DNA of 64,000 nt from Ciona savignyi (GCA_000149265.1 CH002564.1:334620-398619); one strand, 5' to 3'. Positions 36,500-47,312 are shown, numbered from the stretch's first letter. Numbers and translations are program-made. Notes: generated by a model not told the origin, from the sequence alone.

Positions 36500-39304
36500 A
36501 CCAATATGTGGGGGCAAATGGTTTAAATTTACGAAAACCAGCGAAAACAAAAAAAAAGACTTTAGGTCTTTTTGGATATACCGTGTATGTTCAAGAAGTC
36601 CTAACTCCTCTTATACTTCCGACTGAATTCACTTTGAGGTATGTATGAACATCTACATTTCACCCTCTAAACGATGGTAAGTTCAGTTTTTACCAACATG
36701 TGGGGGCAAATGATTTAAATTAACGAAAACCAGCGAAAATAAAAAAAGACTTTAGGTCTTTTTGGATATACCGTGTATGTTCAAGAAGTCCTAACTCCTC
36801 TTATACTTCCGACTGAATTCACTTTGAGGTATGTATGAACATCTACATTTCACCCTCTAAAGTCTAAACGATGGTAAGTTCAGTTTTTACCAACATGTGG
36901 GGGCAAATGATTTAAATTAACGAAAACCAGCGAAAATAAAAAAAGACTTTAGGTCTTTTTGGATATACCGTGTATGTTTAAGAAGTCCTAACTCCTCTTA
37001 TACTTCCGACTGAATTCACTTTAAGGTATGTATAAACATCTACAGTTCACCCTCTAAACGATGGTGCAAATAGATATTACCAATATGTGGGGCAAATGGT
37101 TTAAATTTACGAAAACCAGCGAACAGTAATACATATATGACGTCATTTTGCATATACCGTGTATGTTCAATTAGTCGTAAGTCCTCTTATACTTCCGACT
37201 GAATTCACTTTGAGGTAAGTATGAACATCTACAGTTCACCCTCTAAACGATGGTGCAAATAGATATTACCAATATGTGGGGGCAAATGGTTTAAATGTAC
37301 GAAAACCAGCGAACAGTAATACATATATGGCGTCATTTTGCATATACCGTGTAGGTTGAAGAAGTCCTAACACCTCTTATACTTTGGACTGAATTCACTT
37401 TGAGGTATGTATGAACATCTACATTTCACCCTCTAAACGATGGTGCAAATAGATATTACCAACATGTGGGGCAAATGGTTTAAATTTGCGAAAACCAGCG
37501 AAAATAAAAAAAGACTTTAGGTCTTTTTGGATATACCGTTTATGTTCAAAAAGTCCTAACTCCTCTTATACTTTCGACTGAATTCACTTTGAGGTAAGAA
37601 TGAACATCTACAGTTCACCCTCTAAACGATGGTGCAAATAGATATTACCAATATGTGGGGCAAATGGTTTAAATTTGCGAAAACCAGCGAACAGTAATAC
37701 ATATATGACGTCATTTTGCATATACCGTGTATGTTCAATTAGTCGTAAGTCCTCTTATACTTCCGACTGAATTCACTTTGAGGTAAGTATGAACATCTAC
37801 AGTTCACCCTCTAAACGATGGTGCAAATAGATATTACCAATATGTGGGGGCAAATGGTTTAAATTTACGAAAACCAGCGAACAGTAATACATATATGACG
37901 TCATTTTGCATATACCGTGTATGTTCAATTAGTCGTAAGTCCTCTTATACTTCCGACTGAATTCACTTTGAGGTATGTATGAACATCTACCTTTCACACT
38001 CTAAACGATGGTAAGTTCAGTTTTTACCAACATGTGGGGGCAAATGGTTTAAACTTTAAATTAACGAAAACCAGCGAAAATAAAAAAAGACGTTAGGTCT
38101 TTTTGGATATACCGTGTATGTTTAAGAAGTCCTAACTCCTCTTATAATTTCGACTGAATTCACTTTGAGGTATGTATGAACATCTACAGTTCACCCTCTA
38201 AACGATGGTGCAAGTAGATATTACCAATATGTGGGGGAAAATGGTTTAAATTTAGGAAAACCATCGAACAGTAATACATATATGACGTCATTTTGCATAT
38301 ACCGTGTATGTTCAATTAGTCGTAACTCCTCTTAAACTTCGGACTGAATTCACTTTGAGGTATGTATGAGCATCTACATTTCACCCTCTAAACGATGGTA
38401 AGTTTAGTTTTTACCAACATGTGGGGGCAAATGGTTTAAATTTACGAAAACCAGCGAACAGTAATACATATATGACGTCATTTTGCATATACCGTGTATG
38501 TTCAATTAGTCGTAACTCCTCTTAAACTCCGGACTGAATTCACTTTGAGGTAAGTATGAACATCTACAGTTCACCCTCTAAACGATGGTGCAAATAGATA
38601 TTACCAATATGTGGGGGCAAATGGTTTAAATTTACGAAAACCAGCGAACAGTAATACATACATGGCGTCATTTTGCATATACCGTGTAGGTTGAAGAAGT
38701 CCTAACTCCTCTTATACTTTCGACTGAATTCACTTTGAGGTATGAATGAACATCTACATTTCACCCTCTAAACGATGGTAAGTTTAGTTTTTACCAACAT
38801 GTGGGGGCAAATGGTTTAAATTAACGAAAACCAGCGAAAATAAAAAAAGACGTTAGGTCTTTTTGGATATACCGTGTATGTTCAAGAAGTACTAACTCCT
38901 CTTATACTTCCGACTGAATTCACTTTGGGGTAAGTATGAACATCTACATTTCACCCTCTAAACAAAGCTAGAAACATATTTTACCAACATGTGGGGGCAA
39001 ATGGTTTAAATTAACGAAAACCAGCGAAAATAAAAAAAAGACGTTAGATCTTTTTGGATATACCGTGTATGTTTAAGAAGTCCTAACTCCTCTTATACTT
39101 TCGACTGAATTCACTTTGAGGTATGTATGAACATCTACATTTCACCCTCTAAAAGATGGTAAGTTCAGTTTTTACCAACATGTGGGGGAAAATGGTTTAA
39201 ATTAACGAAAACCAGCGAACAGTAATACATATATGACATCATTTAGCAAATACCGTGTATGTTCAATTAGTCGTAACTCCTCTTATATTAGTCGTAACTC
39301 CTCT
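36500..39304 (+). repeat. Tandem subrepeats, left arm
   Basis: Starts of the ACCAA(T/C)ATGTGGGG motif lie at 36500, 36692, 36889, 37079, 37268, 37458, 37648 and 37836, then onward at 188-197 bp steps. Two interspersed variants exist. One carries a short hairpin (AAAGAC...GTCTTT) and the other carries the palindrome TGACGTCA. Confidence 0.9.
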
Positions 39305-39362
39305 TATTAGAGGGTGAAATGTAGATGTTCATACATACCTCAAAGTAATTCATGAAAATGAA

Positions 39363-39462
39363 NNNNNNNNNNNNNNNNNNNNNNNNNNNNNNNNNNNNNN
39401 NNNNNNNNNNNNNNNNNNNNNNNNNNNNNNNNNNNNNNNNNNNNNNNNNNNNNNNNNNNNNN
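39363..39462. other. Assembly gap (100 Ns)
   Basis: Exactly 100 undetermined bases, a usual placeholder for a gap of unknown length. It lies just past the turning point of the inverted repeat. Confidence 0.98.
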
Positions 39463-41275
39463 TACACGGTATATCCAAAAAGACCTAACGTCTTTTTTAT
39501 TTTCGCTGGTTTTCGTTAATTTAAACCATTTGCCCCCACATGTTGGTAAAAACTGAACTTACCATCGTTTAGAGGGTGAAATGTAGATGTTCATACATAC
39601 CTCAAAGTAAATTCATTCGGAAGTATAAGAGGACTTACGACTAATTGAACATACACGGTATATGCAAAATGACGCCATATATGTATTACTGTTCGCTGGT
39701 TTTCGTAAATTTAAACCATTTGACCCCACATTTCGGTAATATCTATTTGCACCATCGTTTAGAGGGTGAAATGTAGATGCTCATACATACCTCAAAGTGA
39801 ATTCAGTCGGAAGTATAAGAGGACTTACGACTAATTGAACATACACGGTATATGCAAAATGACGTCATATATGTATTACTGTTCGCTGGTTTTCGTAAAT
39901 TTAAACCATTTGCCCCCACATTTTGGTAATATCTATTTGCACCATCGTTTAGAGGGTGAACTGTAGATGTTCATACATACCTTAAAGTGAATTCAGTCGA
40001 AAGTATAAGTGGACTTATGACTAATTGAACATACACGGTATATTCAAAATGACGTCATATATGTATTACTGTTCGCTGGTTTTCGTAAATTTAAACCATT
40101 TGCCCCCACATATTGGTAATATCTATTTGCGCCATCGTTTAGAGGGTGAAATGTAGATGTTCATACATACCTTAAAGTGAATTCAGTCGAAAGTATAAGA
40201 GGAGTTAGGACTTCTTGAACATACACGGTATATCCAAAAAGACCTAACGTCTTTTTTTATTTTGCGCTGGTTTTCGTTAATTTAAACCATTTGCCCCCAC
40301 ATGTTGGTAAAAACTGAACTTACCATCGTTTAGAGTGTGAAAGGTAGATGTTCATACATACCTCAAAGTGAATTCAGTCAAAAGTATAAGAGGAGTTAGG
40401 ACTTCTTAAACATACACGGTATATCCAAAAAGACCTAACGTCTTTTTTTATTTTCGCTGGTTTTCGTTAATTTAAACCATTTGCCCCCACATGTTGGTAA
40501 AAACTGAACTTACCATCGTTTAGAGTGTGAAAGGTAGATGTTCATACATACCTCAAAGTGAATTCAGTCAAAAGTATAAGAGGAGTTAGGACTTCTTAAA
40601 CATACACGGTATATCCAAAAAGACCTAACGTCTTTTTTTATTTTCGCTGGTTTTCGTTAATTTAAACCATTTGCCCCCACATGTTGGTAAAAACTAAACT
40701 TACCATCGTTTAGAGGGTGAAATGTAGATGCTCATACATACCTCAAAGTGAATTCAGTCCGAAGTTTAAGAGGAGTTACGACTTCTTAAACATACACGGT
40801 ATATCCAAAAAGACCTAACGTCTTTTTTTATTTTCGCTGGTTTTCGTTAATTTAAACCATTTGCCCCCACATGTTGGTAAAAACTAAACTTACCATCGTT
40901 TAGAGGGTGAAATGTAGATGCTCATACATACCTCAAAGTGAATTCAGTCCGAAGTTTAAGAGGAGTTACGACTTCTTAAACATACACGGTATATCCAAAA
41001 AGACCTAACGTCTTTTTTATTTTCGCTGGTTTTCGTTAATTTAAACTTTAAACCATTTGCCCCCACATGTTGGCAAAAACTGAAATTACCATCGTTTAGA
41101 GTGTGAAAGGTAGATGTTCATACATACCTCAAAGTGAATTCAGTCGGAAGTATAAGAGGACTTACGACTAATTGAACATACACGGGTATATGCAAAATGA
41201 CGTCATATATGTATTACTGTTCGCTGGATTTCGTAAATTTAAACCATTTGCCCCCCACATATTGGGGTAATAAAC
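39463..41275 (-). repeat. Tandem subrepeats, right arm
   Basis: The same unit as the left arm in opposite orientation, about 10 copies in the sequenced part, again mixing the two variants. Confidence 0.9.
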
Positions 41276-41694
41276 CTAGGGGGTTAACATAAGGGCAATC
41301 ATCAGATCACCTTGCCTCCAATATTAGATTACCCTAACCCATTATTGCGCCGGGTTTAGGCAATATCCGTAATGTTCCTTGCCCAAGTATACAACCGTCG
41401 AGTTAGCGACCAGCTTCGAATCAGACCACTGTTGACGTCACATCTTTATTATTTTCACTGCTTTTCGTAAATTTAAAACTGCTTTTCGTAAATTTAAAAT
41501 TTCCCCCACACGAAACCTATACTGTAATTAAAATGACGTCGTCGCGAATTTTCAAATACAAAATACTTATAATTTTTTATTTGGAAACACTGGTAGCCTT
41601 ATTTCGATCCCTGCTATCGGCTATTGCCTGCCTGCTTGACTTTTCGAATCGCCTGCTGAGAATTGCCTGCTTGCTTGACCTAGGTTCTATTAAA

Positions 41695-43116
41695 TACCGG
41701 TACGTCCTGAATATGAACAATATTCTATGTTTAGCTGGTTGGATCAGTTCAGACCGCTGCCCAAAAGGATGGTGCAATTGCAGCCTGCTAGTTGTCTATG
41801 TTAATGGACAATGCACTTACTGATGTTGCCTAAACCGAGTAATTTAAAGGGTTAAAGAACTGTAAAAAATTCGTCATCTTATTCAATAACTTGCAATAGC
41901 GCAGAAAGCAATGTGCTATGTTTTATAGCAACAACTATGTTTGGACACAAGTTGTACACTGTTTAATTGTGCCCAAATCCTTTGTTGCCATTATCCGTCT
42001 TGTACTATGCCCCTTTCTATAGTTCTCTCTACTTAATTTTGATCGTTTTTTTGGTTAATAACTTTTCTTTCCAAATTTCTTGCGTTTATTGTGGCAGTTC
42101 AAAAATCAAAACAACGACATATCATGTTACAAAAAAAACGTAACGGAAACAAAATACCAACACGTTTATTTCTGTCCATATTACTAATTTTTTTCACGAT
42201 GCGACCTAGCACGTAGCCTAATATAAAACGTTTAGTTTTGAGTTTTGACTTTTGACGCGTGAAAATAGTACGTCACGCAATTATTAGTGGGTTCCTGTAA
42301 AGCGGTTTGATCAATGACCATTCTACACGTAGCACAAAACTAATTATTTTTTACCTGATTACAACCCTAATCTTATAATGCACTATATGAGAATAGCTAA
42401 AGCCTTAAGCATTAATAAGAAATACAAGAGCACAACTGGATTTTTAATAGAAGGGGTTCATTTAGGAAATGACCGGACAGAGAATTCTGTACGTAGTAAG
42501 ACTAGCGCTTGATCGATTAGGTTGTTGTCGGCCGACTAGTAGTGGTAAGACATGTCTTTTCGCCTGGTCATTGTATATTAAATCGTTTTTTAAACATAGG
42601 GATCCCAAACTAGCATGCACACATTTTGCTTCTTACTTTAATTTTACAAAATCCCCAAGGGTAATTCCCACTATCGGGTAAATATAAAAAACCGGACCAT
42701 TTTTAGTATTTTTAACGTATAGCTAGATCTGCGGATTTGTAAAGAATATTTACTTTAAACTAGGAATGTTAAAGATTACGAATCAAAAACATAATTAAAA
42801 TAACCTAGTTTACCCAAGAGAAACCCCAAATCAAACAATCAAAAACAACTATTAACATTGTTATTCCGTGTACGAGAGGTAGAATGACAAAACCAAAATA
42901 AAAAAATCAAATTTGAAAGGCGCACTACCGATAGCGATCTTTAACTCTTTCCCTGTATATTCTATTTCACTAAAACTGGTGATTAGTCTTTTAAACTATA
43001 TAAAAACGAATGAACGGTCCAAACTAGTCAAATCTACTTGTGGTGTTAGCTGGTATGGCTTGGATTAAAAATTCAGACTGCGTTTATAATAAAATTTTGT
43101 TGCAGTAACATTTTAT
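41695..43116. other. Intergenic stretch
   Basis: AT-rich sequence between the foldback element and the snoRNA host gene, with no supportable exon and no clear repeat copy. Confidence 0.45.
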
Positions 43117-43277
43117 TTTTATTTAATTCACAACAGGTTTCTTCGACTTAAGTATTTCGTAATTTCCTTGTACATCAATATAATACTGGTCATTCTCTTC
43201 TGGTGCAATACCTAAAAGAATAAAACAATCACTTACAATAATTTAAGAGCATGTACAATGCCAATAAAACTGGAAAT

Positions 43278-43337
43278 TCAGAAACAGCCTCTTGTAAAAT
43301 CAACATGTAATGTTTTTTTCAGAGTCAAGATCATCAG
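43278..43337 (-). ncRNA. C/D-type snoRNA, copy 5 (host intron 8), diverged
   Basis: The C box is CTGATGA (first position off consensus, 43331-43337), D box CTGA (43278-43281). The guide segment is intact, but the middle is changed by an A-run. It may be a decaying copy. Confidence 0.5.
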
Positions 43338-43560
43338 AAGTAAACTTGGGATTAACTGAAAACTGTTGATGGAAATTTAAATTACCTTGTGGTCTTTTTA
43401 GCACACAGTTTAACTTAAAACCAAACCATCTTCAGATACTGAGTTCACAGTCTCCTTTCCATTTTACAAAATAAAGATGGCCACTTTGTACCTGCAAATG
43501 GTGCATTAAATAAATATGGGTCTTTGTTTGTATAAGGTTTGTCAAAAAAACAATACACTT

Positions 43561-43618
43561 TCAGAAACAGCCTCTTGTAAAATCAACACGAAATGTATTT
43601 CAGAGTAAAGATCATCAT
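43561..43618 (-). ncRNA. C/D-type snoRNA, copy 4 (host intron 7)
   Basis: C box ATGATGA (43612-43618), D box CTGA (43561-43564), same guide segment (ACAAGAGGCTGTTT). One change just after the C box region (TCTTTACTCTG instead of TCTTGACTCTG). Confidence 0.7.
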
Positions 43619-43853
43619 AGATAAATTAAAGAAAGTGAACACTCTTTAACTTAAATTAAATAACCTTGTTCTCTTAATTTTAAGCATTGCCCTTGTACAT
43701 AGCATCACACCATCTTCCATCATCAGAGATTAAAATTTGTATTTCCAACTTTTTTGTACAAAACAAAGATGGCCACCACCAATACCTGCCAAAGAAGCAT
43801 TGAATAAAAATGAAACTTTGTTTGCAGCAGGTTTGTCACAAAACAATTCACTT

Positions 43854-43911
43854 TCAGAAACAGCCTCTTGTATAATCAACACTAAATGTATTTCAGAGTC
43901 AAGATCATCAT
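43854..43911 (-). ncRNA. C/D-type snoRNA, copy 3 (host intron 6)
   Basis: C box ATGATGA (43905-43911) and D box CTGA (43854-43857). The flanks AATTTATCT and AAGTGAATT form a terminal stem of about seven pairs including G-U. Same guide segment upstream of D. Confidence 0.75.
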
Positions 43912-44142
43912 AGATAAATTTAATAAACTAGACACTGTTTAATTATAAAAATTACCTTGTTCTCTAGATTTTGAGTACCACACTTATACATAAAATCACA
44001 CCATCTTCCATCATCAGAGATTAAAACTTGTATTTCCAACTTTTTTGTACAAAATAAAAATGGCAAGCAATACCTGCCAAAGATGCATTGAATAAAAATG
44101 GGACTTTTTTTGCAGAAGGTTTGTCACAAAAACAATTCACTA

Positions 44143-44200
44143 TCAGAAACAGCCTCTTGTATAATCAACACGAAATGTATTTCAGAGTCAAGATCATCAT
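44143..44200 (-). ncRNA. C/D-type snoRNA, copy 2 (host intron 5)
   Basis: C box ATGATGA (44194-44200), D box CTGA (44143-44146), the same D guide, and D' CTGA and C' TGATTA inside. It lies about 70 bases from the 3' splice site, as is usual for intronic C/D RNAs. Confidence 0.7.
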
Positions 44201-44426
44201 AGATAAAATTGGATAAACTGCACACCATAATATAAATTATATTACCTTGTTCTATATCTGAGCACTGTACTTATACATAAAATCACATCATTTTCCATCA
44301 TCAGAGATTAAAACATGTACTTCCAATTTGTTGTACAAATAAAGATGGCCACCAATATCTGACAAAGACGCATTGAATAAATATGGGACTTTGTTTGCAG
44401 CAGGTTTATCACAAATAAAACTTATA

Positions 44427-44483
44427 TCAGAAACAGCCTCTTGTATAATCAACATAATTATTTTTCAGAGTCAAGATCATCAT
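44427..44483 (-). ncRNA. C/D-type snoRNA, copy 1 (host intron 4)
   Basis: C box ATGATGA at 44477-44483 and D box CTGA at 44427-44430. Internal CTGA and TGATTA serve as D' and C'. The guide-like segment ACAAGAGGCTGTTT precedes D. The terminal stem is weaker than in the other copies. Confidence 0.65.
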
Positions 44484-45041
44484 GGTTTAGGTAAAAAAAC
44501 CAAAAGCTTATCTACATTTTCTTACTTGGATTGATGATTATATAAACAGCTTAGCATGGACTTTATTGCCCCATGCTAGATTTTGCACCAAGTTCATGAT
44601 ACTATTTTTCAAGTGTGAATAACTATACATCTGTAAAACATAAACAGCAAATTATGATACAGTAATGGCAGTAATTTTAATTTAAAGCACAAAATAATGA
44701 TTTTTGTAAAAGTTATATGTAGTTATTTTATTGATTAAAATTCTTGTTTGTAAATCCTCTGATAACTAATTAGTATTACTTCATAAAATATGTAACATGT
44801 ACCATGTAACGTGTATCAAATAAAGCTTTGTAGAAAGATGTGTACAGTTAATAGCACCATACATGCACTTATAGATTACACTGACGTACAAGTGCAACCA
44901 TGGTACTTTAACATCCAACACAAACGACAGCAACCAAATAAAATCGCAGTGGTATTGACCAAAACTGGAGCACGCAATGCACTTATGGTGAGTTTCCACA
45001 TAAAATACATCCCGAACTCCAATCTAAATCAACAGAAGCTT

Positions 45042-45171
45042 GTTTGTCATCATCTATAAGTTTCCAGCGCACAATAGAAATGCGCTAGACGTAGGAGATG
45101 ATAGTATTATTCCACAGTATTGAACATCAATGTTACAGTACAAACACTGATGCTGTCTGATTAACTTGTGG
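45042..45171 (-). ncRNA. H/ACA-type snoRNA, copy 3 (host intron 3)
   Basis: The most divergent copy, but the structure is kept. The lower stem is CCACA/TGTGG (a U-A pair of the other copies has become A-U). The second hairpin is AGCGCA/TGCGCT (G-U has become G-C). H box is ATAATA, the lower stem is ATCATC/GATGAT and the ACA box is followed by AAC. Confidence 0.75.
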
Positions 45172-45612
45172 TACGTTTATTGTATACGTATATTGTATAT
45201 GTGTATTTTACACACAGTAATAACAAATGGTTTTCTGAAACCCATATTTGAGAAAACCAAAAAACTATAACCGTACAAAAGACCTAAAAGGTTTTGTTTC
45301 TTCAAAACCCACAAAATAAAAAGGGTACTGGTCTAAGTTGGCTAGCTAATAAAATGATTACCCAATAAAAACATAACATTACCTTTTTGTTAACTCAGCT
45401 GGCTGTTTAGACATTTGTCTAACTGCTAGTACAACCATTTTGAGATCAGTGTTGAATTTCAATTTTTTCCTGTTAAAAATCAAGCAAAACTTTAAAATCA
45501 AATCTGTAAACGTAGCTTTCCATAAACAACTTGCATATAACATTAATTTTAATACAGTTTCATTATTTACAATGAGTAAATATATTTAACACACCATAAA
45601 AATTTGAGTTTA

Positions 45613-45741
45613 ATTTGTAATCATCAATAAGTTTCCAGCACACAAGAAAAATGCGCTAGACGTAGGAGATGATAGTAATATCCCACTGTATTGAACATCA
45701 GCAATACATACAAACGCTGATGCTGTCTGATAAACAAGTGG
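45613..45741 (-). ncRNA. H/ACA-type snoRNA, copy 2 (host intron 2)
   Basis: Same architecture as the 46293 copy: lower stem CCACT/AGTGG, H box ATATTA, second hairpin AGCGCA/TGTGCT, ACA box then AAT. One upper-stem closing pair is lost (CATCAGCA on the + strand opposite CGCTGATG). Confidence 0.75.
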
Positions 45742-46292
45742 TTTTGTAAACATCCAAATCCGACTTGTACAAAAACGATTTTTAACTTCGCAGATTCTGA
45801 CAGTTTACACAACACTAAGTCAGTTTGGTAAAATTTTTTTAAAGTCATACGTTAAAAAATGATGGTAAACATAGTATTTTTTACCTTATTTATTAACTAT
45901 CCAATTGTCCACATGATGCAGGTTTCACATTTTTTCTCATTTGATTTTTTTTCTCATTTCCACCACCTCTGTTAAACCACAACAATGAAATGCGTTTTCC
46001 TGGTAAATTCAATCATAAGTTTGAATAACATCTAAGTAAAGTCATATTGTAAAAACTTCAAATTGTGAATAATGTATGTTTTTCAATGGAATCAGTGTAT
46101 ACATAATATACACTATAAAATCCATCTCAGCCATAGAAACCAAATTAAGGATTGCAGTTGCACGCAAAACTTTTATTTAAAAAAAAACTGTATTTTTTGA
46201 AGCAAAAAAGTATTTTTTTCCAAACTACATGTACATTTAATGTTCGGCAGGAATAGTTTGGTCGAATGCAAATTTTTTTTTTTTTAAGTTGG

Positions 46293-46421
46293 ATTTGTAA
46301 TCATCAATAAGTTTCCAGCACACAAGAAAAATGCGCTAGACGTAGGAGATGATGGTATTATCCCACTGTATTGAACATCAGCGATACATACAAACGCTGA
46401 TGCTGTCTGATAAACAAGTGG
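46293..46421 (-). ncRNA. H/ACA-type snoRNA, copy 1 (host intron 1)
   Basis: The first hairpin has lower stem CCACT/AGTGG and upper stem CATCAGCG/CGCTGATG. The hinge is H box ATAATA, 14 nt from the upper stem. The second hairpin has upper stem CTAGCGCA/TGTGCTGG and lower stem ATCATC/GATGAT. The ACA box lies three bases from the end. This is the full canonical order on the host-gene strand. Confidence 0.75.
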
Positions 46422-46570
46422 TTTTGTAAACAAATGATATTCTGACATCGAAACTTACTGTGTTACATAATAATTAAACAATTGTATGTTATTAACAAAG
46501 TGTATTGAAATTGTATGTTATTAACAAAGTGTATTAGGTGTCTCTAATTCTTACAGTGGGTACTTCTAAT

Positions 46571-46789
46571 CGGTACCTCTAAATACTACAGGAGCGCCTA
46601 AATCGCTTGGAGCGCTTACTATACTTCGTAATTACAAAAGCCATGATATTAATGTTAGGGTTGGGGTTAAAGTTAGTTCTGGGGTTGGGATTAGTGTTTG
46701 GGACAGTGTTAGAATTACTTTCCATAGCAATCTAAGTGATCCAAGCGATCCAACAGGTCCAAGCGGTTCTGTAGTATTTAGAGGCACCC
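46571..46789. mobile_element. MITE with 8-bp target duplication, nested in a relative
   Basis: Inverted ends CGGTACCTCTAAATACTACAG and its complement, bracketed by CTTCTAAT (46563-46570 and 46790-46797). The interior has runs of GGGTTGGGGTT type. A similar but more diverged pair of ends surrounds it (about 46548 and 46875), suggesting insertion into an older copy. It lies in host intron 1. Confidence 0.7.
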
Positions 46790-47312
46790 CTTCTAATTTT
46801 TGATTGAATCAAGCGAACCCTAACCCTTCAAGCATCCCAAATGACTTAAGCAACCCTGTAGTAGTTAGAAGTACCATATTTAAACAATATATATTTTGCG
46901 TTATAATACTTTTAAGTAGGTAAATTTGATAAGAAATAGTGTGTTCTAGTAGTTCCCTCACATGCCTTACTGAAGCTATGATCAATAAAGATTGATCAAT
47001 ATATTAACAAACTGCAGAAATTTAATCTTTCTTACTCTACACAAAAGACGATTTTGCACGTTAGTACAACCTTTTAGATGAATAACTTTAAATTTGCCGT
47101 TTAAATTGGTCAGAATAATTTAAACCAAATCCAAATAATATATAAATACATAAACTGGATATCAGCAAATTACAAGAATTCAATTTAGACCTGAACAACT
47201 TAATAATACTACATTTAATACAAATGACACAAAAAATTAACATTTCTACTTACCGCTATTAAGATTCTTACGGATTTAAACATGGCCACACAAACACAAA
47301 TATGCGAAAGAG

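Larger units (their letters stand above)
36146..41686. mobile_element. Giant foldback element made of about 190-bp subrepeats
   Basis: Two inverted arms meet at about 39304. The outer 200 bases of each arm (from CCTAGGTCAAGCAAGCAGGC) are nearly identical in inverse orientation. Next inside are matching pieces derived from SINE family 1, then tandem subrepeats of about 190 bp: about 15 in the left arm and about 10 in the sequenced part of the right. The whole is bracketed by the direct repeat CTATTAAA (36138-36145 and 41687-41694), as expected for one insertion event. No coding sequence is seen. The architecture is that of foldback (FB-like) transposons, and the 8-bp duplication is compatible with hAT mobilisation. 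True length is unknown because of the gap. Confidence 0.8.
43118..47312 (-). ncRNA. Multi-snoRNA host gene, 9 exons and 8 introns
   Basis: Minus-strand exons are about 47254-47312, 45885-45968, 45383-45469, 44526-44630, 44246-44358, 43956-44073, 43665-43785, 43386-43491 and from 43211 to a polyadenylation signal at 43118-43123. All borders are GT-AG, with strong sites such as GCG/GTAAGT and TTCTTTTAG. The presumed start lies in a pyrimidine run (TTTTCTCTTTC, 47306-47315), like the 5' TOP of snoRNA host genes. Each of the 8 introns holds one snoRNA-like element: three H/ACA type, then five C/D type. The last four complete exon-intron units are tandem duplicates of about 288 bp. Exon 1 contains an ATG (47283; MFKSVRILIA), but several later exons have stops in every usable phase. 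The spliced RNA therefore looks non-coding, in the style of UHG or GAS5. A very short coding product cannot be excluded. Confidence 0.7.

Noticed and set aside
36146-41686. The palindrome as a pure assembly artefact (a false join of one arm with its complement).
   Set aside because: The outer flanks are different unique sequences, the arms differ in unit number and at many bases, and an 8-bp direct repeat brackets the whole. An artefact confined to the centre near the gap remains possible.
43785-44073. A phase-consistent protein reading through one unit of the 288-bp array into the last exon (ending YEILKSKKPVVN).
   Set aside because: It works only for one chosen pair of units. It would have to treat the same GGCAG/GTATTG site as a donor in one place and an acceptor in another. 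The open stretch coincides with the C/D snoRNA, and other copies are broken by stops or shifts.
43278-44483. A CRISPR-like or satellite interpretation of the regular array.
   Set aside because: Units are about 288 bp with splice sites and C/D boxes in fixed places. There are no short repeats with unique spacers, and the genome is eukaryotic.
44811-45059. Plus-strand open frame of 82 codons.
   Set aside because: It is antisense to the snoRNA host gene and overlaps an H/ACA copy. It has no family features or splice support.
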